From a virus, in the IMG/VR virus record IMGVR_UViG_3300037826_000058, positions 1 through 64,000 of that record: a stretch of 64,000 bases of DNA; one strand, 5' to 3'. Below the pieces are notes generated by a model that worked only from the letters and a program-made list of their open reading frames with translations, searched no databases and was not told the origin of the DNA. A program made the translations under genes and the position numbers. Every line of letters starts with the position of its first letter. Position 1 is the stretch's first letter. Below, piece after piece: positions 23,847-31,076 of the stretch.

Positions 23847-23875
23847 ATGATACACCAATTCATTGCGGTTGTCAA
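23847..23875 (-). promoter_or_regulatory. Main leftward promoter
   Basis: Minus strand TTGACA (23870-23875), 17-bp spacer, TATCAT (23847-23852). It heads the 13-kb leftward gene block. Confidence 0.75.
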
Positions 23876-24619
23876 GGGGGTAAACCTTAAAATCGTGCTA
23901 GAAACCCTTTCTACTCTATTCTAGAGGGGGGTGAGCGACGGTAAAAGGGGGGCAGGATGGTATATAAAGGGTCAGTAGGGTAGAACGGGGATGGGGTAGT
24001 TGGGGAGAGTACAATGGTTTTTATTGTTTGTGGATTTTGAGCACCGTCTTACACTTGCAAAATTCGGTGTAGGTTTTTTTGGGGGGTGCGTGGCCGTGTT
24101 GCAGGCTCGCTCGCTCGTTCACTCGCTCATGCAATTAATGCGCTATCAATTGCATAGACTATTGCATAATGCTGATGTATAATGAACGATTGACGCTGGT
24201 TTGCAACCGACTATTGCAATTTGACTGGTTACGGTTCGTTTATGCTATATTATGCGAAGTAAAACCGCTGTTTGTTGGCCTGGGTTGCGTATCGGGTTGT
24301 AGTCTGCAATTCATTATGACGTGGGGGTGGGATAGGGTTGGATAACTATATCGTAGATTATAAAAGACGCTTATCTATTTTATTATACTGACTATTCAAT
24401 AGAATTGTGATATATAAAGGTGCTTTTCAATTATAGAGTAGATGGTATCGGCAGGGTGCTGGCGTAGTAGTGGGTAAGGTATCGGCCTAGGGTGGCCATA
24501 GCGCGTTTAATGGCGTTTTATGGCGTTTTGCGGCGCAATAGGTAGTATGGTATAGGTATATCGATTTTAGCGCGTTTTAGGCTATGTTTTGGTGCCTGGC
24601 GATTTTAGGATTTTTTTAA
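23876..24619. other. Non-coding divergent control region, possible replication origin
   Basis: About 740 bp without a convincing gene at the point where gene direction switches. It is AT-richer than its surroundings in the second half. It contains the inverted repeat TGCAATT-N11-AATTGCA (24130-24154), direct repeats GACTATTGCA (24157-24166 and 24209-24218), a run of CTCGCTCG-like units (about 24106-24128) and G-rich plus-strand tracts (23927-24010). Strand switch, AT-rich DNA and short repeats fit an origin or early control region, but no known origin motif is certain. Confidence 0.4.
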
Positions 24620-24648
24620 TTGACAATTTTACTTTGAAATTGTAGAAT
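24620..24648 (+). promoter_or_regulatory. Rightward early-type promoter, TTGACAATTTTACTT family
   Basis: TTGACA (24620-24625), 17 bp, TAGAAT (24643-24648). The spacer begins ATTTTACTT, as in the promoters at 25315 and 28022, showing a repeated promoter cassette. Confidence 0.75.
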
Positions 24649-24682
24649 AAAATTGGTTTGGGAAAGTTACAAGGAGGGTAGG

Positions 24683-24802
24683 ATGATTGTAGTCGAAAAG
24701 CATGAGGTTGTGCGAATTATGATGGAATTGGCACAGCGTGGAATTGACGCTTTGGCCGTAGATGAAATTGATCAGATAGTGATTGTCATAGTGGGAGGGT
24801 AA
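24683..24802 (+). CDS. 39-residue hypothetical protein
   Basis: ATG 24683 is preceded by AAGGAGGG. An amphipathic helix (VVRIMMELAQRGIDALAV) and a beta end IVIVIVGG; its last codons form the Shine-Dalgarno of the next gene. First gene behind the rightward promoter. Function unknown. Confidence 0.6.
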   Translation: MIVVEKHEVVRIMMELAQRGIDALAVDEIDQIVIVIVGG

Positions 24803-24803
24803 C

Positions 24804-25118
24804 ATGTATTATATCAGACAAAAGTATGGGAAGCTAGTAGACGCGTCTAACCAATTACGCCAGCATGTCGAAGCTGGCGAAATGAACATGGCCAAATCGC
24901 TATACGTTAAGGTGACTGGCGAACAGCCGCCAGTCACAATCGATGATAAGGTTTGGTGGCGGTTCAATGCAGTCAATCACGTTAAAACCTCCCACGGGTT
25001 CACCGTGGAGGATTACGCCAGTGTATCCCATATAAACGGGCGGCGAAAGTATCGCCGTCTTTGTGCCATGGCCGAGGCGCGGGTGGGTGGCGAATGGGAG
25101 GTTGTTTACGAATACTGA
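24804..25118 (+). CDS. Hypothetical basic protein; mRNA rich in hairpins
   Basis: 104 residues, basic, not recognised. The start lies 1 bp after the previous stop. The coding DNA holds a perfect 10-bp inverted repeat, GTGACTGGCG-AACAGC-CGCCAGTCAC (24912-24937), a near-perfect CCTCC-CACGG/CCGTG-GAGG stem (about 24987-25010) and GGCGA/TCGCC (about 25041-25056). This is more structure than a random coding sequence of this length should hold. Confidence 0.6.
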   Translation: MYYIRQKYGKLVDASNQLRQHVEAGEMNMAKSLYVKVTGEQPPVTIDDKVWWRFNAVNHVKTSHGFTVEDYASVSHINGRRKYRRLCAMAEARVGGEWEVVYEY

Positions 25119-25130
25119 GTTTTGTTTGTG

Positions 25131-25165
25131 CCCTTGACCAGTACGACGCCAGTACTGGTCAAGGG
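25131..25165. repeat. Perfect 14-bp inverted repeat
   Basis: Arms CCCTTGACCAGTAC (25131-25144) and GTACTGGTCAAGGG (25152-25165), loop GACGCCA. No T-run follows, so it is not a classical terminator; a processing site or operator is possible. Confidence 0.6.
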
Positions 25166-25204
25166 TAAGTATTAAACGGAGGGTTACGTTTGGGAGGATT
25201 TACG

Positions 25205-25303
25205 ATGAAAGCGTTTGTGTTCGCCGTTTTATTCCTTGGTTTGGTTGGGGTGGTCTATTACATACTGGTTTACGTACCAACCATGGCCAGCTTGGGGTTT
25301 TAG
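25205..25303 (+). CDS. 32-residue single-helix membrane peptide
   Basis: GGGAGG then ATG 25205. Almost the whole peptide is one hydrophobic helix (FAVLFLGLVGVVYYILVYV). The next promoter begins 12 bp after its stop. Confidence 0.55.
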   Translation: MKAFVFAVLFLGLVGVVYYILVYVPTMASLGF

Positions 25304-25314
25304 GAAAGTTTTAG

Positions 25315-25343
25315 TTGACAATTTTACTTTGTTGGTGTACAAT
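25315..25343 (+). promoter_or_regulatory. Rightward promoter, TTGACAATTTTACTT family
   Basis: TTGACA (25315-25320), 17 bp, TACAAT (25338-25343). The following leader (AATTGGTTGGG..., AAGGAGGGT) repeats that of the 24620 promoter. Confidence 0.8.
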
Positions 25344-25377
25344 AGAATTGGTTGGGAAAAGTTTAAGGAGGGTTGAA

Positions 25378-25965
25378 ATGAGTGAAATCAAGGACTTGAA
25401 AGCAAAAGCAGAATGCGCTAAGGACACCTTAATCAGCATTCGCAAGGAGTCCGAACAGAAGCTGATGGATGCGGCAGCGATATTTGCTTCTGTTAAAGAA
25501 CAGAAGTTATACAAAGCGTGGGGCGACGGCTTCACGTTTAAGGATTTCTGCGAAATGACCGGGTGGTCACGCCAGCACGTCTATCGCATTATACGCATCT
25601 ACGCAAACGAGACCACCCGCGAAAATTTCGACCGTCTGGGCGTCTTGAAATCAGTTCGCATAGACCGAGCGAGTAGAAAGTTAGAAAGCATGGACGTTCC
25701 GGAAGACAAAGCCCAAGAAATCACTAACGAGCTGGTTGAATTCGCGGCGGAGAAGTCCGCGGTTCAATTAAAGGATAAGATTGAGCATGTGATAGCACAA
25801 ACGCAACCGGAACCGGAACCGGAACCGGAAGACAATGAGCTGAAGCGTCTATTGGAAAAGAAAAGCAGACTAGTGCAAAAGCGAGACCGGTTGCAAAACG
25901 AATTGGCAAGGTTGCAAGCAGACATCGCGCAGATTTCGCAGGACATTGACGCTCTTACCGAGTAG
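25378..25965 (+). CDS. HTH protein with coiled coil (DUF3102/KfrA-like layout)
   Basis: 195 residues from ATG 25378 (AAGGAGG upstream; an earlier in-frame TTG lies inside the promoter). Helical N-terminus; an HTH at about 52-75 (FKDFCEMTGWSRQHVYRIIR); a PEPEPEPED spacer encoded by CCGGAA repeats; then a C-terminal coiled coil of about 50 residues. Plasmid and phage proteins of this layout bind palindromic operators as regulators or partition factors. It is the best local candidate to bind the 17-bp palindrome that starts 22 bp behind it (inference). Confidence 0.65.
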   Translation: MSEIKDLKAKAECAKDTLISIRKESEQKLMDAAAIFASVKEQKLYKAWGDGFTFKDFCEMTGWSRQHVYRIIRIYANETTRENFDRLGVLKSVRIDRASRKLESMDVPEDKAQEITNELVEFAAEKSAVQLKDKIEHVIAQTQPEPEPEPEDNELKRLLEKKSRLVQKRDRLQNELARLQADIAQISQDIDALTE

Positions 25966-25970
25966 ATTAT

Positions 25971-26013
25971 CCGGATGATTGTAGCATTGTAACATGATGT
26001 TACAATCATCCGG
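25971..26013. repeat. Nested, mutually exclusive inverted repeats
   Basis: Outer arms CCGGATGATTGTA (25971-25983) and TACAATCATCCGG (26001-26013), 13 bp perfect. The inner palindrome ATTGTAACAT/ATGTTACAAT (25986-26006) shares the 3' arm. As RNA only one helix can form at a time, a switch-like arrangement 22 nt before the ATPase-zincin gene. Confidence 0.6.
25988..26004. promoter_or_regulatory. Palindrome TGTAACATGATGTTACA (copy 2 of 7)
   Basis: Perfect 17-mer, 31 nt before the start at 26036; the flanks extend it to 21 bp. Confidence 0.8.
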
Positions 26014-26035
26014 TAGAAAAGTAAAGGATAGGATA

Positions 26036-27436
26036 ATGAAAGAACAGATTGTACTACCAACAGATCATTTCAAAAGACGAGTCAGAAATCAGTATAGCCA
26101 GCTAGACTTAGCTATCCCACGGGAGGTGATACAAAACTCCCACGACGCCGGTGCCAACCGGATTGAGTTTTGTTTTACAAACCATGGCTTTCACGCAACT
26201 GACAATGGCAACGGTATCAATGGCATTGAAAAGTTTAGGGAAGTCTATTTGACGCTGGGTGGTAGCGAGAAATCCGATGGAGCCATAGGCAGTTTTGGGG
26301 CGGCGAAAGAACTTCTTTCGCTGGCCTGGTCAAGATGGTATGTTAAAAGCCAAGGTTTCAAGGTGGAGGGTGAAGCCGCGGCGCCTCCCACCTCTTACGC
26401 TGGCGCCGATCATGGCGTTGAAACCGGTTTCGTGATAGGCGCGGAGGATGATACCCTTGACGGCCTAGAAATCCGGTATCAGCTTGAAAAGCTAGTCGGA
26501 TTGTCACGGTTGCCAGGGATTGACGTCTACTCCGGCTTCAAGAACGCCAAAGCCGAACGGGTGCCACAGGGGCGAACGTTACGCTCCAACCAGAAAGTAA
26601 AGGAATTCGAATTTGGCACCCTATACGTTCATAAGTCCAGCCCAGGGCCATTTGAGAAGCCGGGTCAATTATACATTCGAACGCGGGGCCTTTACACGTG
26701 CTCCGAGCACGTGGGGGGGGATTACGTTTGGTATCTGGTTTTAGACGCTCCCAGCACCGAGGTCTTGACGGAGAATCGGGATAGCTTGCGCTATACCGTC
26801 AAGCGAGAGGTGCAAAAGTGTGTCCAAGACCTTGACCGTGGGCATCAGACCGAGACTATGGGCAATCCCACCTTAAAAGTATACACTGAGAAAGGTTGGG
26901 CATCCGAATCCGACGGGCAGGGAGGGTGGGAAACCAAGGGGAGCGACGGCCAACTTTTAGACGCTTCCCACGGTGAAAGCTATCATCGTTATTGGCGAAA
27001 GCCGTTCGCTATAGCGAATGATACCGGAAAGGATATATCATTGACCACGGCGTCCGGAAACCCGCGGCCCAGCATCACCAAGCCGCTAGAGGTTTACAGC
27101 CGGGCGCTGAAGATGATTGTAGCGGCGGCGGGCCTAGAGGATGAATACCTTGCGGGCCTTTACTACGGAGCTTCTGCTTGGGCGGTATTCGCGCCGTTCG
27201 CCGGCCACAGGGTGGTAGCGCTTTCACCGGAATTAATAGAACGTTCCGGCTATGAAATCGTAGATACCATCATTCATGAGCTGGCGCACAAGCGCTACAA
27301 ATACCATAACCAAGATTATGAATGCGCCAGAAGCGAGATTGCCAGCAAGATTGGCGATAGCATTATAGCAATCGTTTCGGAAGTCAACCGCTTACGAAAC
27401 GAACCGGCCCAGCGTGGTCGGTACTGGGAAAATTAA
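26036..27436 (+). CDS. GHKL-type ATPase fused to a zincin-like HExxH segment
   Basis: 466 residues from ATG 26036. The N-terminal 100 residues carry the Bergerat ATP-binding fold of MutL, Hsp90 and histidine kinases: REVIQNSHDAGA (29-40, N box), TDNGNGI (55-61, G1) and GAIGSFGAAKE (82-92, G2). No histidine-kinase phosphoacceptor domain is seen. Near the C-terminus IIHELAHKRYKYH holds HExxH at 414-418 with another His at 424, a zinc-protease pattern. An ATP-gated protease or a chaperone-like defence or anti-defence factor is possible. A joint ATPase-protease of this plan is unfamiliar to me. Confidence 0.75.
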   Translation: MKEQIVLPTDHFKRRVRNQYSQLDLAIPREVIQNSHDAGANRIEFCFTNHGFHATDNGNGINGIEKFREVYLTLGGSEKSDGAIGSFGAAKELLSLAWSRWYVKSQGFKVEGEAAAPPTSYAGADHGVETGFVIGAEDDTLDGLEIRYQLEKLVGLSRLPGIDVYSGFKNAKAERVPQGRTLRSNQKVKEFEFGTLYVHKSSPGPFEKPGQLYIRTRGLYTCSEHVGGDYVWYLVLDAPSTEVLTENRDSLRYTVKREVQKCVQDLDRGHQTETMGNPTLKVYTEKGWASESDGQGGWETKGSDGQLLDASHGESYHRYWRKPFAIANDTGKDISLTTASGNPRPSITKPLEVYSRALKMIVAAAGLEDEYLAGLYYGASAWAVFAPFAGHRVVALSPELIERSGYEIVDTIIHELAHKRYKYHNQDYECARSEIASKIGDSIIAIVSEVNRLRNEPAQRGRYWEN

Positions 27437-27447
27437 GAGGGTTTTAA

Positions 27448-27476
27448 GAGACAAGTTTACCTTGCCCGGCTATAAT
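27448..27476 (+). promoter_or_regulatory. Promoter, GAGACA / TATAAT
   Basis: GAGACA (27448-27453), 17 bp, TATAAT (27471-27476). The promoter at 28479 has the same GAGACA -35 and TTTTAA preceding context. It leads into a leader of about 230 nt. Confidence 0.65.
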
Positions 27477-27523
27477 AGAGATAGTCGGGCAAGGTTTTGA
27501 ACGGGCATAGGTGACGGGGGGAA

Positions 27524-27636
27524 TGGCGGCAGCCCAGCCCAAAAGACCGCCAGCGTGGGGGGCCATAGTCGGGAAAGCGCTTTGGAAAGCGGCCTTGACT
27601 CGGTGTCCGGCGCGGGTTCAAATCCCAAGCCCTCCA
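27524..27636 (+). other. Structured leader with tRNA-like 3' half
   Basis: Between the promoter and the 27708 gene the leader contains the stem TGGCGG/CCGCCA (27524-27552). It then has 7-bp acceptor-like pairing (GGGGGGC 27557-27563 with GCCCTCC 27629-27635) next to a T-arm-like GGGTTCAAATCCC (27614-27626). D and anticodon arms do not fold properly and the T-stem has only 3 pairs, so this is not a functional tRNA gene. It may be a tRNA relic or mimic. Confidence 0.3.
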
Positions 27637-27656
27637 AATCTGAAACAAAACGCGGG

Positions 27657-27673
27657 TGTAACATGATGTTACA
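27657..27673. promoter_or_regulatory. Palindrome TGTAACATGATGTTACA (copy 3 of 7)
   Basis: Perfect 17-mer (19 bp with flanking G/C), 34 nt before the start at 27708. Confidence 0.8.
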
Positions 27674-27707
27674 CTCAAGAAATCCAAAAGAAGGAAAGGA
27701 AAAGATC

Positions 27708-28004
27708 ATGACACACGTTAAGAAGCGACTACAGGAAAGGCTTCACCCAGCGTTTGGTTTGTCCGAACGCCAGGCCCGCCAGCTGATTGCGGATGCGTTA
27801 TACCTCATTCGCAAGCACCAGCTGGAGTCAGATTGTATCATCCAGCTGGCGGAAGCTGACCGCAAGGTCACACTTCCGGATGGTAGCAACGGCGACACGT
27901 TGCAATTGATTGTCCGGGGCGACCAGCCCCAGACGGTCTTGTTGCGGCGGTCAAGTCAACCGCCATTGTCCGGGCTACCGTTATATAAGCTAGTCCGGCG
28001 GTGA
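27708..28004 (+). CDS. Hypothetical protein, 98 residues
   Basis: ATG 27708 after GAAAGGAAAAG; the frame is open upstream only because it crosses the leader. Basic protein; the central HPAFGLSERQARQLIADAL helix is followed by beta segments (CIIQLAEADRKVTLPDG). Not recognised. Confidence 0.6.
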   Translation: MTHVKKRLQERLHPAFGLSERQARQLIADALYLIRKHQLESDCIIQLAEADRKVTLPDGSNGDTLQLIVRGDQPQTVLLRRSSQPPLSGLPLYKLVRR

Positions 28005-28021
28005 TTTTAAGGAATCTTTAG

Positions 28022-28050
28022 TTGACAATTTTACTTGGTTGTGGTAGTAT
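28022..28050 (+). promoter_or_regulatory. Rightward promoter, TTGACAATTTTACTT family
   Basis: TTGACA (28022-28027), 17 bp, TAGTAT (28045-28050); a TATAAT also lies at 28050-28055 but at 22-bp spacing. Confidence 0.7.
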
Positions 28051-28097
28051 ATAATCAGCACACACAACCAACAAGCGCATAATTAAAGGAGACAGAA

Positions 28098-28379
28098 ATG
28101 AGTGAAATAGTGAACAGCCGAAATGAAATCCCAGAGGCCCCGCTATACGTGTTGGCAAACGACGAATTCATGAGCGGGTGGGGTCACGCCAAGGGGAAGA
28201 CCAACGTGTGCGTCTGCCCATGCGAAACGCAGGAACAAGCCCAGAAGGTGCGGGCAAATCTGGAAGCGCGACCAGAGATGAAGCGAGTCCGCACCGTATG
28301 CAACAAGCCCCGGTTGACCACATGGAATCACCTTTACAGCCTCTTTTCGCCGGAGGACGCTCCGGCATTCTACGAATAG
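28098..28379 (+). CDS. Hypothetical protein, 93 residues
   Basis: Strong AAAGGAG upstream. CVCPCETQEQAQKVRANLEA suggests a beta-alpha unit seen in short phage and plasmid proteins. Not recognised. It is followed by copy 1 of the 74-nt repeat. Confidence 0.65.
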   Translation: MSEIVNSRNEIPEAPLYVLANDEFMSGWGHAKGKTNVCVCPCETQEQAQKVRANLEARPEMKRVRTVCNKPRLTTWNHLYSLFSPEDAPAFYE

Positions 28380-28386
28380 CGTCCAA

Positions 28387-28460
28387 GGGGCCTAAACCAG
28401 AGGTGGCTAGGCTTAAACGACGGTGACAATTCGCAAGGCGAATAACACCGCGCCCGATCT
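28387..28460 (+). repeat. 74-nt two-hairpin element, copy 1
   Basis: 67 of 74 positions match copy 2 (31077-31150). Hairpin A: GCCTA (28390-28394)/TAGGC (28408-28412) with inner CCA-GAGG-TGG. Hairpin B: CGGTG/CACCG (28421-28450) with inner ATTCGC-AAG-GCGAAT. It ends CCCGATCT. A C-G to T-A compensatory change in hairpin A between copies supports an RNA role. It lies at the end of one unit, 18 bp before the next promoter. Confidence 0.7.
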
Positions 28461-28478
28461 TTTCTAGGATGGTTTTAA

Positions 28479-28507
28479 GAGACATCTTTACCATCCTATG
28501 GTATAGT
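28479..28507 (+). promoter_or_regulatory. Promoter, GAGACA / TATAGT
   Basis: GAGACA (28479-28484), 17 bp, TATAGT (28502-28507); gene start at 28524. Confidence 0.65.
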
Positions 28508-28523
28508 AGAATGGAGAAAAGAA

Positions 28524-28694
28524 ATGGAAATCACAAAAGAACTTTTGGAACGCAGACTAAAAGACCTTGGAATTGAGAAAAGCGCCGATGAAGTGCTGAA
28601 AGAGTTTCGCCAGTATCGGCGCGGGGATGGAGAGGGGCCAACATACCCGTTTCCTATCGTTTGGATTGCGGCAGACTTAACAAAAGGGGAATGA
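28524..28694 (+). CDS. 56-residue hypothetical protein
   Basis: ATG 28524, 17 nt after the -10, so the leader is only about 10 nt with a weak GGAG. A charged helix ITKELLERRLKDLGIEKSA is followed by a short beta end. Its TGA overlaps the next ATG (ATGA). Confidence 0.6.
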   Translation: MEITKELLERRLKDLGIEKSADEVLKEFRQYRRGDGEGPTYPFPIVWIAADLTKGE

Positions 28695-29029
28695 TGGACT
28701 ATATCACGAAGTACAGACACCTGTGCAAGCCTTGCGCTTCAAAGGTTGCGTCCATCGCTGGCATGATGGACAGCGACATACTGGGGGATAGTCAGTATAC
28801 CGCAGACCCGGAAGGCCCCCTGATGTATGCCAGCGACCACAACCTCTTGTGCGGCGGTGCGCATTGCCGCGCTACCGCCGAAGGCGACCGGCCCAACACC
28901 GGCACCAAGGTCTTCACGTGCCACGGGCAAGCGACCGTCAAGGCGTGGCACGGGGACATGGGGCGCTACGAGGTTGTATTGTCCAACGGGCATTATTTCT
29001 ACGCCAGACCGACCAATATATCTTTGTAA
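28691..29029 (+). CDS. Cysteine-containing hypothetical protein
   Basis: 112 residues. CKPC near the N-terminus and CGGAHC may bind metal. The C-terminal beta region (FTCHGQATVKAWHGDMGRYE) is followed by VVLSNGHYFYARP. The start ATGATG at 28691 overlaps the previous stop, with AAGGGGA upstream. Its TAA stop lies inside palindrome copy 4. Confidence 0.6.
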   Translation: MMDYITKYRHLCKPCASKVASIAGMMDSDILGDSQYTADPEGPLMYASDHNLLCGGAHCRATAEGDRPNTGTKVFTCHGQATVKAWHGDMGRYEVVLSNGHYFYARPTNISL

Positions 29030-29041
29030 CATGATGTTACA
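29025..29041. promoter_or_regulatory. Palindrome TGTAACATGATGTTACA (copy 4 of 7)
   Basis: Perfect 17-mer containing the TAA stop (29027-29029) of the upstream gene, 20 nt before the start at 29062. Confidence 0.8.
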
Positions 29042-29061
29042 GTCAGGAAAAGGAGAGGGTG

Positions 29062-29694
29062 ATGAACAAGACATATAAAGGCTACAAGATAGTTGTCACA
29101 AGAGACCAATACCCGGAAAGCCCCAGGCGGTGGGGCAACCTGGGGACAATTGTCCATTGGCATAAACGATATGACTTTGGCGAGGAGCGGGTGAGATTTG
29201 AGACCCGCGAGGAGCACCGGCGGTTTGAGAAGCAAATGGGGGAGCACCCCGTAGCATTACCCCTTTACCTGTACGACCACAGCGTCCAGAGCATAAGCAC
29301 CCGAAGTTTCCATGGCCGCGCCCATCACGCGGCATGGGACTCTGGGCGGGTGGGCTACGTCTACGCCAGCCGGGAAGCGATTTTAGAATGGTTTCCGGGA
29401 TGGAAACGCATTACCAAGGCACGAAAGGAGCGCGTCCGGGAAATTCTTGAAAGTGAAATCGAAACGTTCGACATGTACATCCGCGGGGAGGTCTACGGCT
29501 ACCACATCGTAACCCCCAGTGGGGAGACCATCCCCGGTTGCTATGGGTTTTACGGGAATCCTGAGGAAAGCGGGCTTTTGGATGAAGCTAAGAGCATCGT
29601 AGACTACGAGGAAGAGAAAAGACAAGAAAGGGAACGGGAACAGGTAAGGGCATGGAATCGTAACAGTGGCTTTGCCCCCCTGTTCGCAAGGTAG
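29062..29694 (+). CDS. Hypothetical protein, 210 residues
   Basis: ATG 29062 after AGGAGAGGG. Similar in style to short plasmid and actinophage proteins: N-terminal YKGYKIVVTRDQYPESPRRW, then a charged body with RKERVREILESEIE and an acidic, Arg/Glu-rich coiled tail. No catalytic motif recognised. Confidence 0.65.
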   Translation: MNKTYKGYKIVVTRDQYPESPRRWGNLGTIVHWHKRYDFGEERVRFETREEHRRFEKQMGEHPVALPLYLYDHSVQSISTRSFHGRAHHAAWDSGRVGYVYASREAILEWFPGWKRITKARKERVREILESEIETFDMYIRGEVYGYHIVTPSGETIPGCYGFYGNPEESGLLDEAKSIVDYEEEKRQEREREQVRAWNRNSGFAPLFAR

Positions 29695-29701
29695 CAGAAA
29701 T

Positions 29702-29730
29702 GGCGGTGCTTACCCTAGCACCGCCGATCA
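29702..29730 (+). terminator. Hairpin followed by GATCA (GATC-type, copy 1)
   Basis: GGCGGTGCT-TACCCT-AGCACCGCC, 9-bp perfect stem, immediately followed by GATCA; no T-run. Probable end of the transcription unit. Confidence 0.55.
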
Positions 29731-29732
29731 CA

Positions 29733-29752
29733 TCTATCTACCGATAGATAGA
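29733..29752. repeat. TCTATCTA-CCGA-TAGATAGA hairpin
   Basis: 8-bp perfect stem with CCGA loop, 16 nt before ATG 29769; the longest member of the TCTA-CCGA-TAGA set. Confidence 0.5.
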
Positions 29753-29768
29753 AATCAAATAGTGAGGA

Positions 29769-29999
29769 ATGAAGACAATGAATATCACAAATGACGAATT
29801 AAGTAACTTTCCAACGTCCAAGCTCGTGGTAGCAGCACGACAAGCACGGCGAGCGGTTTACAGCAACGCCCGCCAGGGCGTCACCGGCGACAAGGTAGCT
29901 TGGGAAGCAGCACTTGAACGTGCCAGTTTGAGCAATAGACTAGCATCACGCGCCCGCGCTAGGTTCCGGCGCGGGAACTTGAAAATCCGGTTGGGTTAG
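29769..29999 (+). CDS. Small basic hypothetical protein
   Basis: 76 residues (ATG 29769 or 29778), helical, with an Arg-rich C-terminus (SRARARFRRGNLKIRLG) suited to nucleic-acid binding. Not recognised. Confidence 0.55.
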   Translation: MKTMNITNDELSNFPTSKLVVAARQARRAVYSNARQGVTGDKVAWEAALERASLSNRLASRARARFRRGNLKIRLG

Positions 30000-30017
30000 T
30001 AGTTAAAGGAGAGGGAA

Positions 30018-30500
30018 ATGTTACACGAAGCGCATGAAATGGGCAAGAAGTACCTAAAAGAGCACCCTGAACACCGGGGAAAGCGCGTTCGATTGGTCAC
30101 GGGGTTTCAATCCCCAGGATACAACGGATACACCGTTATCCGGAAACGGCCCCTAGGCCCGCGCCTAGGGCTAGGGGAATCCCGAAGGGTGGGAAGTGGG
30201 AACAACGGTGATTGCATCTACACCGTCAAGGTGGGCACCGTTGTAACAGTGGCCGTACACGGCAACGGCCCCATCAGCTACTATAGCTTTCCAGCCTTGC
30301 CCCACGACGAGTCCGGCGCTTACGCAGACCGCCGATGGGAGCACGGTTTCACGCTCAAAGAGCGCATTGAGAGCGTTGAATGGGCCATTGCCAACTGGCC
30401 CGCAGATAGCGACCCCGCGACGTTTTACGAGCTAGACCTAGAGGTTTTGGAATACCAGAAGGAACAAGAAAAGAAGTTTAAGGAGGAATGGGGCGAGTAA
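30018..30500 (+). CDS. Hypothetical protein, 160 residues
   Basis: GGAGAGGG before ATG 30018. Mixed alpha/beta with a basic centre and a charged helical C-terminus. Not recognised. It is followed by a GATC-type hairpin. Confidence 0.6.
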   Translation: MLHEAHEMGKKYLKEHPEHRGKRVRLVTGFQSPGYNGYTVIRKRPLGPRLGLGESRRVGSGNNGDCIYTVKVGTVVTVAVHGNGPISYYSFPALPHDESGAYADRRWEHGFTLKERIESVEWAIANWPADSDPATFYELDLEVLEYQKEQEKKFKEEWGE

Positions 30501-30506
30501 ACAAAG

Positions 30507-30536
30507 GGCGGGGGGGGGGCAATCCCCCGCCGATCA
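30507..30536 (+). terminator. Hairpin followed by GATCA (GATC-type, copy 2)
   Basis: GGCGGGGG (30507-30514) pairs with CCCCCGCC (30524-30531); GATCA follows at once. Confidence 0.5.
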
Positions 30537-30583
30537 GCTGGGCAATAGCTCAGTGCGTTTGGGTAAACAAATAAAGGAGGAAT

Positions 30584-31069
30584 ATGATGAATTGCTATAC
30601 GGTTACAAAGGGTGGTGGCGTAAAAGAGGGAATTGCGGCCTTTAAGAACGCGGATGGGCACACCGTCCATATAGGGGAGCCGGGAAGAGGACGCCAGTTA
30701 ACCGTTGTTCCCTTGCCCCAGGGGACAAAGGCGTCCAACGAACGGGTTACCTTCATCCCGACCAGTGGAGAGAGTGAGGTTGTAGTCGCTATCCGCGACC
30801 AAAGCGGTTACCGAGGAGGTTGGGCGGCGGACTTTCCCGAAGAGGTGACCGTTATCGCTGAGGGATTCTGTGCTCAAGGGGCCGCCGGTCGGATGGGCGG
30901 CGGCCCGGAGTATCTTATCCGTGGGCCGGTGGGTAGCACATTCACTATCCGGCGAAAGGGGCGGTTGTATGGCGCACCCGCCGAGCTGAACGTGACGCTT
31001 GGAGCTCCCCCAAGCGTCACCGACGCAAAGGCCGCTGAAAGAAGTAGGGAGGCGGCTAGTCGGTTCTAG
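30584..31069 (+). CDS. Hypothetical beta-rich protein
   Basis: 161 residues. AAAGGAGGAAT precedes ATGATG at 30584. Gly-rich beta sandwich composition (TFIPTSGESEVVVAIRDQSG) without Cys pairs or enzyme motifs. Not recognised. Confidence 0.6.
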   Translation: MMNCYTVTKGGGVKEGIAAFKNADGHTVHIGEPGRGRQLTVVPLPQGTKASNERVTFIPTSGESEVVVAIRDQSGYRGGWAADFPEEVTVIAEGFCAQGAAGRMGGGPEYLIRGPVGSTFTIRRKGRLYGAPAELNVTLGAPPSVTDAKAAERSREAASRF

Positions 31070-31076
31070 ACTTTCT

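Noticed and set aside
24000-24182. 60-codon reading frame in the control region
   Set aside because: No Shine-Dalgarno, low-complexity repeats in the DNA, and codon use unlike the neighbours.
27557-27636. A complete tRNA gene
   Set aside because: Acceptor and T-loop look right, but the T-stem has only three pairs and no valid D or anticodon arm forms. Kept as a tRNA-like leader only.
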